Assembly: GCA_003163875.1 (NCBI GenBank)
Contig: PLRK01000089.1
Coordinates: 30,408-65,260, forward strand
Length of the DNA stretch: 34,853 bases
Source of the DNA: Acidimicrobiaceae bacterium
Lineage (GTDB): Bacteria > Actinomycetota > Acidimicrobiia > Acidimicrobiales > RAAP-2
Direction: 5' to 3'
Shown: positions 33,759 to 34,853 of the stretch, piece after piece
How positions within the stretch are numbered: the first letter of the stretch is position 1
Layout of the letters: each line of letters starts with the position of its first letter
The notes under the pieces: generated by a model
Told to the model about the DNA's origin: nothing
Seen by the model: the letters and a program-made list of their open reading frames with translations, nothing else
The model's database searches: none
Program-made: the position numbers and the translations under genes

Positions 33759-34810
33759 GGCAGTATCAGGTGCAAGTCGCCGAACTCGTGCCAGCGCAGA
33801 CCCCGTTCGAGGGCCTCACGGTACGAGTCCACGAGTAACGCCCGCCCGGCAATCGCCTCGAGCATGCTCAGGTGCGACGAGACTGGCTCGTGCCAGCCCG
33901 TCAGCACCCCGTCGACGACCGTCACGCCGCGCTCGGGAGTCACCACCAGGTCGGTCCACCCGTCGTAGGCCCGCACCTTGCCCCGTTCGTCGACGCTGCT
34001 CTCGAGCGCGCGCACGACGGTCGTACCCACCGCGATCACGCGACCGTTCGCGCGTCGCGTCGCGTTCACGCGCTCGGCGCTCGAGACCGGGACTCGCACG
34101 CGCTCGGGGTAGGGCGTCTCACCGGATTCGAGTGACGCGACGCCGGTGTGCAACACGATCGGCACTACGCCAACGCCGCTAGCGACCAGCGAGGTCAACA
34201 ACGCCTTCGTGAAAGGTCGACCCGCACTCGCCATCTCGGCGCTGGCGAACTCGGTCGCGTACACGTTCTGGTACATCTCGATCGGCCAGTCGCGCTCGAC
34301 GTAGTCGTAGTGGATGGCCCTCGCGAAGTGCCACAACCACGCCAGGGGATCGTCACCGAGGTCCACGTCGGCCACCCAGAGCCGACCTTCGTCGAGATAG
34401 GGCTCGCAAAGGGAGAGCGAGGCGCCACCTCGCATCGCCAGCGTGGAAAAACTCACCGGCGAAGCCCAACGACGCGTGGCCGTGCCGTTCTTCTCGCGCA
34501 ACTCGAGCGTCCAGCGATGTTGGTCAAGTTGGGTCGAGAGGTGCACGACGACCTCGGTGCCGTCGGGCGCGATCGCGTCAAAGGCCGCGGGGATCGTGCC
34601 CGAGGTGTTGATCACCAACAAGTCGCCGGGCACGAGAAACGACGCGAGCAAGCGGAACGACGTGGTGATCAGGCGCCGGTCGGACCGGTGGGCCACGAGC
34701 ATCGCCACGTCGTCACGCGCGAGGCCACGGGCCTCGGGGGGCGAGGAGGCCTCAAGCTCGCGCGGCACGCTGAACTCGTAGGGCGACGTAAGTGACACGG
34801 GGGCGTTCAC
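33755..34810 (-). CDS. Divergent QueA-like S-adenosylmethionine ribosyltransferase-isomerase
   Basis: A 351-residue member of the QueA fold. Family features include FLVPGDLLVINTSGTIPAA, YQNVYAT with AGRPFTKALL (QueA: AGLHFT), YPERVRVPVSSAERVN and GRVIAVGTTVVRALES. The usual LHVGxGTF reads LHTGVASL and NFHxPxSTL reads GWHEPVSSHL, so the active site is altered. True QueA makes epoxyqueuosine in tRNA; no tgt or other queuosine gene is here, so a different substrate is possible. The GTG start has AGGA ten bases upstream and may overlap an upstream gene as GTGA. Confidence 0.85.
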   Translation of the reverse strand: MNAPVSLTSPYEFSVPRELEASSPPEARGLARDDVAMLVAHRSDRRLITTSFRLLASFLVPGDLLVINTSGTIPAAFDAIAPDGTEVVVHLSTQLDQHRWTLELREKNGTATRRWASPVSFSTLAMRGGASLSLCEPYLDEGRLWVADVDLGDDPLAWLWHFARAIHYDYVERDWPIEMYQNVYATEFASAEMASAGRPFTKALLTSLVASGVGVVPIVLHTGVASLESGETPYPERVRVPVSSAERVNATRRANGRVIAVGTTVVRALESSVDERGKVRAYDGWTDLVVTPERGVTVVDGVLTGWHEPVSSHLSMLEAIAGRALLVDSYREALERGLRWHEFGDLHLILP

Positions 34811-34853
34811 GTGGCGAATTCCTGAGCGCGGTAGCGCCCGCTCGGTGCCCCCG
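34807..34853 (-). CDS. Possible 3' end of an upstream gene, cut by the window
   Basis: Read on the minus strand from the right edge, one frame is open for 14 codons and ends in a TGA that overlaps the queA-like GTG as GTGA, the junction type used repeatedly in this window. Product cannot be told. Confidence 0.35.
   Translation of the reverse strand, partial: GAPSGRYRAQEFAT

Overview
The window (about 60% GC, no tRNA, rRNA, CRISPR array or mobile element seen) is a dense chromosomal stretch of an actinobacterium. Signs of this are a WhiB regulator, a QcrC-QcrA-QcrB cytochrome bc1 branch with a diheme QcrC, a UPF0182 protein, a YlbL-type Lon/PDZ protease, a DUF2342-type zincin relative, a HelD-type RNA polymerase helicase and a MoxR/vWA pair like M. 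tuberculosis Rv0958/Rv0959 (the Rv comparison is from memory). Acidimicrobiia is a guess from overall flavour, not proven.

Layout: 140-7518 (minus) runs ylbL-like protease, a DivIVA-like coiled-coil protein with a phage-head-morphogenesis-like Cys/His tail, UPF0182, and a secreted Ig-like repeat protein behind a structured leader. 7546-11865 has small convergent and divergent units: a HEAT-repeat protein, a degenerate MreB-like actin, a DUF2342-like protein without the HExxH zinc site, a 92-residue unknown, a formiminotransferase and WhiB. 11993-23195 is an unbroken minus-strand run: helD, ctaE, qcrC, qcrA, qcrB, a phosphodiester-glycosidase-like protein, a MoxR ATPase and a vWA protein. 23398-26780 (plus) is a haem operon, hemE-hemH-hemY. 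26777-30148 (minus) is the amine-oxidase/DUF1365/Cfa lipid-modification operon, preceded by a HAD phosphatase (30218-30706). 30720-33758 (plus) is a 1012-residue aminoacyl-phosphatidylglycerol-synthase-like membrane protein fused to a degenerate phosphoesterase. 33755-34810 (minus) is a divergent QueA-like protein, and the last 47 bases may hold the end of one more gene.

Overall themes: respiration (QcrCAB, CtaE) and haem synthesis sit near each other; envelope and cell-shape proteins fill the left third and lipid modification the right third. Several proteins keep an enzyme fold but appear to have lost catalytic residues (MreB-like, zincin-like, phosphoesterase-like). All five convergent gene pairs overlap by exactly four bases through shared stop codons, and several genes have a TANNNT hexamer 6-8 bases before the start codon instead of a clear ribosome site, suggesting leaderless transcripts. 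No stretch of more than 300 bases lacks a gene; the longest gaps are 23196-23397 (helD/hemE divergent promoter region) and 1544-1711 (leader of the secreted protein).
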